DNA of 64,000 nucleotides from Pseudomonas sp. BMS12 (GCF_001592875.1 NZ_LSOF01000013.1:82898-146897), one strand, 5' to 3'; positions 38,595 through 47,156 are shown, counted from the stretch's first letter. Made by a program: numbers and translations. The notes: generated from the letters alone by a model not told the origin.

Positions 38595-39149
38595 ATGACC
38601 GCGACCCTGAGCAGCGAACGCCTGATCCTGCGGCCCTGGCGCGATGCCGATCTGGATGCCCTGGCGGCCATGAGCGCCGATCCCGAGGTGATGGTGCATT
38701 TTCCCGCCACCCTGGACCGTGTCGGCAGCGCCGAGCTGCTCGGCAAGCTGACGGCGCATCAGGCCGCGCACGGCTTCACCTTCTGGTGCCTGGAACGCCA
38801 GGCCGATGGACGGGTGATCGGCTTCACCGGGCTGGCACGGGTGAGTTTCGCCGCGCCCTTCGTGCCTGCGGTGGAGATCGGCTGGCGCCTGGCCCGGCCT
38901 TTCTGGGGCCAGGGTTATGCCCTGGAGGCGGCGCGTCGTGCGCTGGACTTCGCCTTCGACGACCTCGACCTGCCGGAGGTGGTGTCCTTCACCGTGCCTG
39001 CCAACCAGCGCTCCTGGGGCGTGATGCAGCGCCTCGGCATGCGCCGCGACCCAGCTGACGACTTCGAACACCCCAATCTGCCGCCGGGGCATCCGCTGCG
39101 CCCGCATCTTCTCTATCGCATCGCCCGGGACGACTGGCATGGACGCTGA
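38595..39149 (+). CDS. GNAT-family N-acetyltransferase, RimJ/RimL-like
   Basis: The 184-residue product has the typical start LSSERLILRPWRDADLDAL and the acetyl-CoA-binding motif region GWRLARPFWGQGYALEAARR (about 96-115), so it is an acetyltransferase of the RimJ/RimL type, acting on an amine of a protein or small molecule. Substrate unknown. ATG at 38595 has AAAGGTG about 11 bases upstream. Its last 11 bases overlap the SagB-like gene, suggesting a functional link. Confidence 0.88.
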   Translation: MTATLSSERLILRPWRDADLDALAAMSADPEVMVHFPATLDRVGSAELLGKLTAHQAAHGFTFWCLERQADGRVIGFTGLARVSFAAPFVPAVEIGWRLARPFWGQGYALEAARRALDFAFDDLDLPEVVSFTVPANQRSWGVMQRLGMRRDPADDFEHPNLPPGHPLRPHLLYRIARDDWHGR

Positions 39150-40749
39150 GCAGCAGGTGCGCGCCTATCACGCGCTGAGCAAGCACGCGCCCAACGCCTA
39201 TGCGCCAGGGCCGGGCCATCTCGATTGGGCGACCCAGCCAGCGCCGTTTCGCCGCTATGCCGGCAGCCGCCTGCTCGAACTGTGGCAGCGCCCGCTGGAG
39301 GAAACGCCGGCCTATGACCAGCCCTTTGCCGGCCCGACCGATCCGCCCGTACCGCTGAGTCGCGCCAGCCTCGCGCAGCTGCTGTACGACAGCCTGGCCC
39401 TGTCGGCCTGGAAGGAAGCTGGCGGCAATCGCTGGGCGCTGCGAGTCAATCCGTCGTCGGGCAACTTGCACCCGACCGAGGCCTACCTGCTATTGCCGCC
39501 GGGGGCGGTCGAGGCGCATGGCCTGCTGGCCCATTACGCGCCGGATGCGCATGCCCTGGAAGTCCGCGCCGAACTGCCGGCGCCGCTGGGCCAGCAGCTG
39601 GCAGCGGCGCTGCCGGCCGGCGGCTTCCTGTTGGGCCTGGCCAGCATCCCCTGGCGCGAGGCCTGGAAGTACGGCGAACGCGCCTATCGCTACTGCCAGC
39701 ACGACCTCGGCCATGCCCTGGCCTGTGTGAGCATTGCCGCCGCCATCCAGGGCTGGCAGGTGCGCCTGCTGCGCGGCGTGGCCGAGGCTCGACTGGATGG
39801 CCTGCTGGGCCTGGATCGCGACGGTTTCCACGAGGCCGAGCACAGCGACTGCCTGCTGTGGATAGGTCCGCCAGCGGAGGAATTTTCTCTGCCTGAAACG
39901 CTGCTGCGCGGCCTGGCGGCGCTGGAGCTGAGCGGCGCGCCCAATCGCCTGTCGCGCCAGTACCGCGAATGGCCGGAGCTGGCGCGGGTGCACGGCCTGT
40001 GCCGGGCGCCGGTCTTGCCGGCGCTGGGCTGGCAGGCGCCGCTTGGTTACAGCGGCAACGACAACCCCGGTCTGCCGTTGCGGCCGATCCTGCACCGGCG
40101 GCGCAGCGCCCAGGCCTTCGATGGCTGCAGCGGCATCCTGGCCGAGCTGCTGTTCGCCTGGCTGCGCCGTCTGCTGCCTGCACATTCGCCGGTGCCGTTC
40201 GCCGTTACTGGAGAAAAGCCGCAGGTCGATCTGCTGCTGTTCGTGCATCGCGTGCAGGGCTTGGAGCCGGGGTTGTACTGGCTGGCCCGTGGCGATGGCC
40301 AACCGCAGCCGGATGGCTTGCGTGGCGACTTCACCTGGCAACGGGTGCATGCCGAGTTGCCGCTGTATCGCCTGCTGGAAGGCGATGCCCGCGGCTTGGC
40401 CGGCTTCCTCTCCTGTGGTCAGGACATCGCCAGCGACGGCTGTGTGGCCCTGGCCATGCTGGCGCGGTTCGATCAGGCCCTGGCCGAGGGTGCCTGGCAG
40501 TACCCGCAGCTCTACTGGGAGTGCGGGCAGATCGGCCAGCTGCTGTATCTGGAGGCCGAGGCGGCGGGGCTGTCCGGCACCGGAATTGGCTGCTTCTTCG
40601 ACGATCAGGTACACGAATTGCTCGAACTGGCCGACAGCCGCTGGCAAAGCCTTTACCATTTCACCATCGGCCGCGCGGTGTGGGACGAGCGATTGTCCAG
40701 CGCACCGGCCTATCCTGACTTACGTGTACCGCCGAGGAGTGATGTATGA
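39139..40749 (+). CDS. SagB/ThcOx-family dehydrogenase with two nitroreductase-like halves
   Basis: The 536-residue product is a tandem flavin oxidoreductase of the SagB/ThcOx type. The first half contains the FMN-binding motif RVNPSSGNLHPTEAYLL (about 95-111) and continues to about 250. The second half opens with the nitroreductase start motif ILHRRRSAQAFDG (about 318-330) and ends near GTGIGCFFDDQVHELL (about 480-495). Known relatives oxidise azolines to thiazoles and oxazoles in ribosomal peptides, but no cyclodehydratase or precursor peptide is visible here, so the substrate is unknown. It overlaps the GNAT gene by 11 bases and tesB by 4. Confidence 0.85.
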   Translation: MDAEQQVRAYHALSKHAPNAYAPGPGHLDWATQPAPFRRYAGSRLLELWQRPLEETPAYDQPFAGPTDPPVPLSRASLAQLLYDSLALSAWKEAGGNRWALRVNPSSGNLHPTEAYLLLPPGAVEAHGLLAHYAPDAHALEVRAELPAPLGQQLAAALPAGGFLLGLASIPWREAWKYGERAYRYCQHDLGHALACVSIAAAIQGWQVRLLRGVAEARLDGLLGLDRDGFHEAEHSDCLLWIGPPAEEFSLPETLLRGLAALELSGAPNRLSRQYREWPELARVHGLCRAPVLPALGWQAPLGYSGNDNPGLPLRPILHRRRSAQAFDGCSGILAELLFAWLRRLLPAHSPVPFAVTGEKPQVDLLLFVHRVQGLEPGLYWLARGDGQPQPDGLRGDFTWQRVHAELPLYRLLEGDARGLAGFLSCGQDIASDGCVALAMLARFDQALAEGAWQYPQLYWECGQIGQLLYLEAEAAGLSGTGIGCFFDDQVHELLELADSRWQSLYHFTIGRAVWDERLSSAPAYPDLRVPPRSDV

Positions 40750-41615
40750 GCCAAGTGCTGGAGGATCTGGTTTCCCTGCTGAGCCTGGAACAGATTGAGG
40801 AAAACCTGTTTCGTGGCCGCAGCCAGGACCTGGGCTTCCGTCAGCTGTTCGGTGGCCAGGTGCTCGGCCAGTGCGTGTCGGCGGCCAACCAGACGGTCGA
40901 CCAGGCGCGCCACGTGCACTCGCTGCACGGCTACTTCCTGCGCCCCGGTGATGCGACTCTGCCCATCGTCTACCACGTCGACCGCGTGCGTGACGGCGGC
41001 AGCTTCAGTACCCGGCGCGTCACGGCGGTGCAGAAGGGACAGCCGATCTTCTTCTGCTCGGCCTCGTTCCAGGCCGATGAAGAGGGCTTCCATCACCAGC
41101 TGCCGATGCCGGATGTGCCGGGCCCGGATGACCTGCCGACGGAAACCGACATCGCCCGCCAGGTGGCGCACCTGATTCCCGAGCGCATGCGTGAACGCAT
41201 GGTCAGCGACAAGCCGATCGAGATTCGCCCGGTCACCCGCATCAACCCGTTTGCCCCGGAGCCGGCGGAACCGGTCAAGTACGTGTGGTTCCGCGCTGCC
41301 GGGCCGCTGCCGGACGAGCCGCAGCTGCACAAGCTACTGCTGGCCTACGCCAGCGACTTCAACCTGCTGACCACCTCGATGCTGCCGCACGGGGTATCGG
41401 TGTTCCAGAAGTTCATGCAGGTGGCCAGCCTCGACCACGCCCTGTGGTTCCACGGCGACCTGCGCATGGACGACTGGTTGCTGTACGCCATGGACAGCCC
41501 CTGGTCCGGCAACGCCCGTGGCTTTGCCCGCGCCAGCATCTTCAACCGCGCCGGCCAGCTGGTCGCTTCGTCCTGCCAGGAGGGGCTGACCCGCCTGCGC
41601 GAGGACTGGAAGTGA
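40746..41615 (+). CDS. tesB: Acyl-CoA thioesterase II
   Basis: TesB hydrolyses medium- and long-chain acyl-CoA. The 289 residues form a double hot-dog fold: the first half contains FRGRSQDLGFRQLFGGQVLG and HSLHGYFLRPGD, the second LDHALWFHGDLRMDDWLLY and the catalytic glutamine region ASSCQEGLTRL (Gln about 276); the aspartate of SLDHALWFH is at about 230. This matches the Asp/Thr-or-Ser/Gln arrangement of E. coli TesB. Its start overlaps the SagB-like stop (ATGA), and its own stop overlaps the next start (GTGA). Confidence 0.95.
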   Translation: MSQVLEDLVSLLSLEQIEENLFRGRSQDLGFRQLFGGQVLGQCVSAANQTVDQARHVHSLHGYFLRPGDATLPIVYHVDRVRDGGSFSTRRVTAVQKGQPIFFCSASFQADEEGFHHQLPMPDVPGPDDLPTETDIARQVAHLIPERMRERMVSDKPIEIRPVTRINPFAPEPAEPVKYVWFRAAGPLPDEPQLHKLLLAYASDFNLLTTSMLPHGVSVFQKFMQVASLDHALWFHGDLRMDDWLLYAMDSPWSGNARGFARASIFNRAGQLVASSCQEGLTRLREDWK

Positions 41616-42220
41616 GTGATCCGCTGCTGGGGCGCCTGCGCGACTGCCGGCACTGGGTGTTCGACATGGACGGTACCCTGACGGTGGCCGTGCACGATTT
41701 CCCGGCGATCAAGCGCGCCCTGGGCATTCCCCAGGAGGATGACATTCTCCACCATCTGGCCGCGCTGCCAGAGGCCGAGGCGCAGGCCAAGCATGCCTGG
41801 TTGCTGGAGCACGAGCGCGAACTGGCCATCGGCTCGGTGGCCGCACCCGGCGCGGTGGCGCTGGTGCGGGCGCTGCAACAGCGCGGCTGCCGCCTCGGCA
41901 TCCTCACCCGCAACGCCCACGAGCTGGCGCTGCTGACCCTGACCGCCATCGGCCTCGGCGACTGCTTCGACACCCTGGATGTGCTCGGCCGTGGCGAGGC
42001 GATTCCCAAGCCACACCCGGACGGTCTGTTGCGCCTCGCCGAGCGCTGGGGCGTGGCGCCGGACGCGCTGACGATGGTCGGTGACTACCGCTTCGACCTC
42101 GACTGCGCGCGCGCCGCGGGAGCCCAGGGTGTGCTGGTCAATCTGTCGGACAATCCCTGGCCGGAGCTGACCGAGTTGCACGCGCTGGATTGTGCGGCGC
42201 TGCTGCAATTGCTGGCCTAG
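41612..42220 (+). CDS. HAD-superfamily hydrolase
   Basis: The 202-residue product is a phosphoglycolate-phosphatase-like HAD enzyme: motif I VFDMDGTLT (about 15-23), motif II around LGILTRNAHEL (about 95), motif III lysine in IPKPHPDGLL (about 130) and motif IV MVGDYRFDLDCARAAG (about 152-167). Likely a small-molecule phosphatase of unknown substrate. Start is GTG at 41612, overlapping the tesB stop as GTGA, so translation is coupled. Longer readings upstream lie wholly inside tesB. Confidence 0.9.
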   Translation: MSDPLLGRLRDCRHWVFDMDGTLTVAVHDFPAIKRALGIPQEDDILHHLAALPEAEAQAKHAWLLEHERELAIGSVAAPGAVALVRALQQRGCRLGILTRNAHELALLTLTAIGLGDCFDTLDVLGRGEAIPKPHPDGLLRLAERWGVAPDALTMVGDYRFDLDCARAAGAQGVLVNLSDNPWPELTELHALDCAALLQLLA

Positions 42221-42227
42221 AGGGCTT

Positions 42228-42263
42228 TCCCCTCTCCCTCTGGGAGAGGGGCTGGGGGTGAGG
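42228..42263 (+). repeat. CTCTCCC/GGGAGAG repeat, copy 5
   Basis: CCCCTCTCCC-TCT-GGGAGAGGGG followed by CTGGGGGTGAGGG lies just after the HAD gene and before the DUF559 gene. It probably also terminates the preceding operon. Confidence 0.78.
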
Positions 42264-42304
42264 GCCTGCTAGGCTACTCGAACCCTCGGGAACGGACTCC
42301 TGCC

Positions 42305-42730
42305 ATGCCCCGCCACAGATCACCGCTCGAACTCGGTCAACTTGAATTTGCTCGTCAGCTCAGGCGCGAGGCCACCGATGCCGAGACTCTGCTCTGGCGC
42401 CATTTGCGTGGCCGGCAGTTGGCCGGGCAAAAGTTTCGCCGCCAGCACCCGGTCTCGCCTTATGTCCTGGATTTCTACTGTGAGGAACTGCATCTCGGCA
42501 TCGAGCTGGATGGCGGACAGCACTATGCGGATGAAGGCGCGAAGCATGATCGCTGCCGAACCGAGAGTCTGCTCGGCAGTGGTATCCGGCTGCTGCGCTT
42601 TAGTAATCGTGAAGTGCTGCTGGCGTTGCCCGCCGTGTTGGAGCGGATTTACCTGGAGGTCACAGCTCCCTCACCCCCGCCCCTCTCCCGGGGGGAGAGG
42701 GGACGCTGGGCTGGTAGCGTCAGGAGATAG
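42305..42730 (+). CDS. DUF559 (Vsr-like fold) endonuclease-domain protein
   Basis: The 141-residue product is a DUF559 protein: ARQLRREATDAETLLWRHLR (about 15-34), FRRQHPVSPYVLDFYC (about 44-59), IELDGGQHY (about 66-74) and GIRLLRFSNREVL (about 92-104). The family has the PD-(D/E)XK/Vsr fold, but its role is unproven; such genes are often near mobile or repetitive DNA. From about residue 120 the reading frame runs through the palindromic repeat at 42667 (PSPPPLSRGERGR), so the natural C terminus has been replaced by repeat-coded residues. The ribosome site is weak. Confidence 0.82.
   Translation: MPRHRSPLELGQLEFARQLRREATDAETLLWRHLRGRQLAGQKFRRQHPVSPYVLDFYCEELHLGIELDGGQHYADEGAKHDRCRTESLLGSGIRLLRFSNREVLLALPAVLERIYLEVTAPSPPPLSRGERGRWAGSVRR
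42667..42703 (-). repeat. CTCTCCC/GGGAGAG repeat, copy 6 (inverted, inside coding region)
   Basis: CTCCCTCACCCCCGCCCCTC followed by TCCCGGGGGGAGAGG is the reverse-oriented form and lies within the 3' end of the DUF559 gene. Confidence 0.75.
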
Positions 42731-42738
42731 TCACCCTT

Positions 42739-42772
42739 TCATCATGAGAGAGGGGCGGGGGTGAGGGGGCTT
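42739..42772 (+). repeat. CTCTCCC/GGGAGAG repeat, partial copy 7
   Basis: GAGAGGGGCGGGGGTGAGGG is the right-hand half of the repeat, facing copy 6 and separated from it by about 36 bases. Together they may form one inverted doublet. Confidence 0.7.
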
Positions 42773-42787
42773 CAGGCCCCACGAACC

Positions 42788-44617
42788 TCAATAGCGATAG
42801 GCTCCACCCTGAATCGCCGCATGCAGTTCGACGTCCACCGGCACATAGCGCTCGTCGCCCGGCAGCCAGGCATACAGCGGGTCGGCACAGCTCTGCGGGT
42901 CGAAGCCCTGCTCCTTGAGCGGGGCTTTCTTGTGCTTGAAGGTGCCGGTGGTTTCCATCTTCTCGCTCAGGCGCAGGAACAGCGGCACCGCGTAATGCGG
43001 CAGCTGGCGGCGCAGCTCACCGAGCAGGCGCTGGAAGTCGAAGTCCGCCGGGGCATGATCCAGACGAATGCAGGCCATGCCGGCGCGGCCGTTGGTGCCG
43101 GCGATCTCCACACCGTAGACCACCGCCTCGCCAACTCCCTCGATGCCGTCTAGCACCGCCTCCACCTCGGTGGTTGAGACGTTCTCGCCTTTCCAGCGAA
43201 AGGTGTCGCCGAGGCGATCGACGAACTGGGCATGGCGCCAGCCCTGGTGCAGCATCAGGTCACCGGTGTTGAACCAGGCATCACCGGGTTTGAACACGTC
43301 GCGCAGGATGCAGCTCTCCGTCTTGGCCGGGTCGGTATAGCCGTGGAACGGTGTCTTCTCGGTGATTTCGCCGATCAGCAGGCCGACCTCGCCGGGGCGC
43401 ACCCGCTGCAGGTGGCCGCGTGCGTCGCGCTGGGGCGCTTCGCTGTCGCGGTTGTAGCGCACGATGGCGTAAGGGTAGGGGGTGAACCCCACGGTGTTGT
43501 CCAGGTTGAGCAGGTTGGTGAAGCCGATATTGCCTTCGCTGGAGGCGTAGAACTCGACCACCCGCTGAATGCCGAAGCGCTGCTTGAAGCTGCCCCAGAT
43601 GGCCGAGCGCATGCCGTTGCCGACCATGATGCGCAGCGGAGTGTCGGCATCGTCCGGGCGTGCTGGCTGGTCGAGCAGGTAGCGGCACAGTTCGCCGACA
43701 TAACCGAAGGCCGTGGCGCCGTGGCGGCGCACCTCGTCAAGAAAGCGGCTGGCGCTGAACTTGCGCACCATGATCAGCGCCGCCTGCGCGGACAGCACCG
43801 AGCCCCAGCACACCACCATGGCGGTGGCGTGGTAGAAGGGCAGGCTGCAGTACAGGCGGTCGGCGCGACTCAGGCGCACGGCCCCCAAACCGAATACGCC
43901 ATAGCCCTTGAGGAAGCGACCGTGGTTGAACACCACGGCCTTGGGCAGGCCGGTAGTGCCCGAGGTGTAGATGTAGAAGCAGGGGTCTTCGGCCTGCACT
44001 GGGCGGGCGAGCAGCGGTTTGCTGGCTGGTTGCGTCGCCAGCTCGGCGGCCGGATGTTGCCAGCCTGCGGGCGCCTGCCCCGGCTCGCGCCAGGTCGCTT
44101 GGTCCGCGAAGTAGTAGCGACCATCGGCGGGCAGCTGCAGTTGCTCCTGCACCTCGTCGAAGGCCTCCAGCAGTTCTGCGCCGACCAGGGCGATGCGCGG
44201 CTTCACCAGGTTGATGCTGTGGGCCAGGACCTGGCCGCGCTGGCTGCTGTTGAGCAGCGCGGCGACCACGCCGAGCTTGGCGCAGGCCACGACACAGGCC
44301 AGCAGCTCCAGGCGGTTCTCCAGCATCAGTACGGCACAGTCGCCTTGTTGCAGACCGCCGGCGCGCAGGCGATGGGCCAGGCGATTGGCCCACTGGTCGA
44401 ACTCGGCGTAGCTCAGCTGCTCGTCGCCCTGGATCAGGGCGATGCCCTGCGGGTTGCTCAGGGTGGCGCTTTCCACACAGTCGGCCAGGCCGCCGACCGC
44501 GCTGCCGCGGGCGTTGTTGGCCAGGCGCAGGCCGCGGAGGATGCCGGGCAGGCCGGCGAGCAGGTAGGGCACGCGCGCCAGCAGGCGCGGCAGGGTGATG
44601 ACGGCGGACGGGGTCAT
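42788..44617 (-). CDS. Long-chain acyl-CoA synthetase, FadD6/FATP-like
   Basis: The 609-residue product is an AMP-forming acyl-CoA synthetase of the very-long-chain/FATP subgroup. Visible motifs are the P loop YIYTSGTTGLPKAVVFNHGR (about 214-233), the acyl-adenylate region YASSEGNIGFTNLL (about 360), the hinge GDTFRWKGENVSTTEVE (about 475-491) and the C-terminal lysine segment TGTFKHKKAPLKEQGFDP. It activates fatty acids or similar carboxylates with ATP and CoA. A hydrophobic N-terminal stretch (about 15-30) may tie it to the membrane. ATG at 44617 (MTPSAVITL) is preceded by AGGA. It is transcribed away from the AraC regulator, its likely controller. Confidence 0.92.
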   Translation of the reverse strand: MTPSAVITLPRLLARVPYLLAGLPGILRGLRLANNARGSAVGGLADCVESATLSNPQGIALIQGDEQLSYAEFDQWANRLAHRLRAGGLQQGDCAVLMLENRLELLACVVACAKLGVVAALLNSSQRGQVLAHSINLVKPRIALVGAELLEAFDEVQEQLQLPADGRYYFADQATWREPGQAPAGWQHPAAELATQPASKPLLARPVQAEDPCFYIYTSGTTGLPKAVVFNHGRFLKGYGVFGLGAVRLSRADRLYCSLPFYHATAMVVCWGSVLSAQAALIMVRKFSASRFLDEVRRHGATAFGYVGELCRYLLDQPARPDDADTPLRIMVGNGMRSAIWGSFKQRFGIQRVVEFYASSEGNIGFTNLLNLDNTVGFTPYPYAIVRYNRDSEAPQRDARGHLQRVRPGEVGLLIGEITEKTPFHGYTDPAKTESCILRDVFKPGDAWFNTGDLMLHQGWRHAQFVDRLGDTFRWKGENVSTTEVEAVLDGIEGVGEAVVYGVEIAGTNGRAGMACIRLDHAPADFDFQRLLGELRRQLPHYAVPLFLRLSEKMETTGTFKHKKAPLKEQGFDPQSCADPLYAWLPGDERYVPVDVELHAAIQGGAYRY

Positions 44618-44769
44618 GGGTGTTCCTGCGCTGTTGTTGTTATTACCCGGCAATCTACGCAAGGCGCCATAGGCCTGTTGATAGCTTCAGGTCGCAATGG
44701 ACTGGCAATTGGTCTCAGTGGCGTCGCACAATCGAGCCCCCGCAGCAGGCTGAAAGGAATTCACCGACC

Positions 44770-45783
44770 ATGCTGGACCATGCCCCGAGTGCCACCGCCT
44801 CGCTGTTCCTCGACCTCTACCAGAGCCTGCGCCGGCTGCACCTGGTGGGGCCGGACGATCTCGCCGAGCTGGGCCTGAGCGGTGAGCCGCGGCTGGATCT
44901 GGAGGCGCGCATCCCGGTGGCCTGGCTGCTGCATCTGTGGCAGCGGGCAGCCGAGCGCGACGCACCGGCCGATATCGGTCTGCTGCTCGGCCAGCAGCGC
45001 GGCCTGCAGACCCGCGGCCCGGTGGCCAATCTGGCGGCGATGAGTGCCACGGTTGGCGAGGCCCTGGAGCTGTTTCGTCAGTACAGTCCGGTGATGAGCG
45101 AGTGCGAGAACCTGCGCGTTGAGCCGCTCGGCGAGCGAGTGCGCATCGTCTTCCTGTTTACTGCCCCGCTGGCCGACCACCCGCCGGCCTGCGAATACAG
45201 CCTGAGCTCGGCACTGTGCTGGGGCCGGCAGATGAGCGGCGTGCGCCTGGTGCCGCTGGCGGTGGGGTTGCGCCACGCCGCCCTGGCCGCACCGGCGCGA
45301 TATCGCCAGCTGCTCGGCTGCCCGGTGCGCTTCGGCGAACCGCTGGACTATATCGAGATGAATGCGGCGGACATGAACCTGCCGTTGCACAGTGGCAATG
45401 CCTACCTCAAGGCGCTACTGCAGCAGCGGGTCAGTGGCATGCACAGCCAGCTATCCAGCCAGCACGGTCTGCGCCAGGTGGTGCTGCAGCTGATCGAGCT
45501 GGGGCTGGTGGATGGCGCCTTCTCGGTGCAGGCGGTGGCACGCCGCCTGGGCACCAGTCGACAGACCCTGCACCGCCGTCTGCGCGAGCGTGGCTGCAGT
45601 TTTTCCGAGCTGCTTGCCGAGGTACGCCGCGAGCACGCCCTGCGGCGACTGCAGCAAGAGGATTGTCGGTTGGAGCAGCTCAGCCGTGAGCTGGGGTTCG
45701 CCGAGCCCAGCGCCTTCTACAAGGCATTCAAGGGCTGGTTCGGCGTTTCTCCCAGGGCTTATCAGAACAGTGGAAAAACCTAG
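44770..45783 (+). CDS. AraC-family transcriptional regulator
   Basis: The 337-residue product has the OruR/ArgR-like layout: an N-terminal ligand-binding domain (about 20-210, arabinose-binding-type fold) and a C-terminal AraC double helix-turn-helix (about 235-335) with QAVARRLGTSRQTLHRRLRE and LSRELGFAEPSAFYKAFKGW. It probably responds to a small ligand, and its divergent position suggests control of the acyl-CoA synthetase gene. ATG at 44770 with AAGGA 11 bases upstream. Its TAG stop shares the palindrome CTAG with the stop of the convergent metallopeptidase gene. Confidence 0.9.
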   Translation: MLDHAPSATASLFLDLYQSLRRLHLVGPDDLAELGLSGEPRLDLEARIPVAWLLHLWQRAAERDAPADIGLLLGQQRGLQTRGPVANLAAMSATVGEALELFRQYSPVMSECENLRVEPLGERVRIVFLFTAPLADHPPACEYSLSSALCWGRQMSGVRLVPLAVGLRHAALAAPARYRQLLGCPVRFGEPLDYIEMNAADMNLPLHSGNAYLKALLQQRVSGMHSQLSSQHGLRQVVLQLIELGLVDGAFSVQAVARRLGTSRQTLHRRLRERGCSFSELLAEVRREHALRRLQQEDCRLEQLSRELGFAEPSAFYKAFKGWFGVSPRAYQNSGKT

Positions 45784-46655
45784 AGGCGAGCCGCCTTGAA
45801 GGTATCGCAGCGCCCCGGCTGACCACTCTCGAAACCGACCTTGAACCAGCGCACGCGCTGCGCCGAGGTGCCGTGGGTGAAGGAGTCCGGCATCACGGTG
45901 CCGCGGCTCTGTTTCTGCAGGCGGTCGTCGCCGATGGCGTTGGCGGCGTTCAGTGCCTCTTCCACATCGCCCGGCTCCAGCCAGTTCAGGCGCTGCTGCG
46001 CGTTGTTGGCCCAGACCCCGGCGAAGCAGTCCGCCTGTAGCTCCTGGCGCACCAGCAGGCCGTTGTCGCCTTCCACCTTCTGGCCGCTCTGGCGCGCCGC
46101 ATTGACCTTGGCCGAGACGCCGAGCAGGGTCTGCACATGGTGGCCCACCTCGTGGGCGATGACGTAGGCCTGGGCGAAGTCGCCGGCGGCGGCGAAGCGG
46201 GCTTCCATCTCGCGGAAGAAGCTCAGGTCGAGATACACCTGATTGTCGCCCGGGCAATAGAAGGGCCCGACCGCCGCATCGGCGAAGCCGCAGGCCGAGC
46301 GCACGCCGCCGCTGAACAGGATGAGCTTGGGGTCCTGGTACTGCTTGCCGGAGGCCTGGAAGATGGCGCGCCAGGTATCCTCGGTGTCGCCCAGGATGGC
46401 GCGGACGAATTCGCTCTGCGGGTCGTTGGCCGCCGGGGCGTGCTGTTCCTGCACGGGGGCGCCCTGCTGCATGCCCTGGTTGACCACGTTGCCGAGGATG
46501 GTCAGCGGGTCCTGGCCCATCAGCAGGCCGATCACCACCACCACGGCGATGCCGCCCAGGCTCAGGCCCTTGCCGCCGCCCAGGCGCATGCCACCTCTGC
46601 CGCTGCCGCGGGCATCCACCACGTTGTCGCTGCGTCTACCTCGTTCCCAGCGCAT
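45780..46655 (-). CDS. ypfJ: YpfJ-family neutral zinc metallopeptidase
   Basis: The 291-residue product has a Gly/Arg-rich cytoplasmic start (MRWERGRRSDNVVDARGSGR), one membrane helix (about 30-48), an Ala/Gln-rich linker and a metallopeptidase domain with the zinc motif HEVGHH (about 166-171) and a downstream AQQRLNWLEPGDVEEALNAA. It belongs to the YpfJ/KPN_02809 putative neutral zinc peptidases, probably exposed to the periplasm; substrate unknown. ATG at 46655. Confidence 0.92.
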   Translation of the reverse strand: MRWERGRRSDNVVDARGSGRGGMRLGGGKGLSLGGIAVVVVIGLLMGQDPLTILGNVVNQGMQQGAPVQEQHAPAANDPQSEFVRAILGDTEDTWRAIFQASGKQYQDPKLILFSGGVRSACGFADAAVGPFYCPGDNQVYLDLSFFREMEARFAAAGDFAQAYVIAHEVGHHVQTLLGVSAKVNAARQSGQKVEGDNGLLVRQELQADCFAGVWANNAQQRLNWLEPGDVEEALNAANAIGDDRLQKQSRGTVMPDSFTHGTSAQRVRWFKVGFESGQPGRCDTFKAARL

Positions 46656-46724
46656 GACTGTGCTCCTTTTGCTCGTCCGGGGCTGACAGTGTCGTCCGCG
46701 GACAAGCGGCGCGCCAGCCTGGCA

Positions 46725-47156
46725 TTACTTGGCCGGATAGTCGGCCAGCACGCTTTCCTGGCCGTTCTTGCCCAGGCCGATGACCTGATAGGCATGTACG
46801 GTGCCGGTTTCCATGCCCGGCGAGCCGTGCGGCATGCCGGGTACGGCGGCGCCGAGCAGGTCGGGACGGCCCTGCAGGGCGAGGATGTCGCGAGCCGGGA
46901 CATGGCCCTCGACGAACTTGCCGTCGATCACCCCGGTGTGGCACGAGGCCAGGCGCGGCGGTACGCCGAGGCGCTGCTTGACTGCGCTCATGTCGCTTTC
47001 GACGTGGTCGTTGACGCGGATGCCGTTCTCTTCGAGATGGCTGATCCAGGCCTTGCAGCAGCCGCAATTGGCGTCGCGGTGCACGTCCATGGTGACAGGT
47101 TCGGCGGCCTGGGTGGCGCTGGCGAAGAGCAGGGCGGCGAGTGGTAGCAGGCGCAT
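46725..47156 (-). CDS. DUF411 periplasmic metal-binding protein
   Basis: The 143-residue product starts with a signal peptide (MRLLPLAALLFASATQAAEP, cleaved after about residue 18) and has the DUF411 cysteine motif DANCGCCKAW (Cys31, Cys33, Cys34), followed by conserved ASCHTGVIDGKFVEGHVP. DUF411 proteins are small periplasmic proteins often linked to copper or other soft-metal handling; binding is inferred from the cysteines. I chose ATG at 47156 because GAGGAATG precedes it and the signal peptide begins there. No copper genes are nearby. Confidence 0.88.
   Translation of the reverse strand: MRLLPLAALLFASATQAAEPVTMDVHRDANCGCCKAWISHLEENGIRVNDHVESDMSAVKQRLGVPPRLASCHTGVIDGKFVEGHVPARDILALQGRPDLLGAAVPGMPHGSPGMETGTVHAYQVIGLGKNGQESVLADYPAK

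Noticed and set aside
44620..44769. N-terminal extension of the AraC regulator
   Set aside because: The extension is Cys/Arg/Trp-rich and lies in the divergent promoter region; the ATG at 44770 follows AAGGA.
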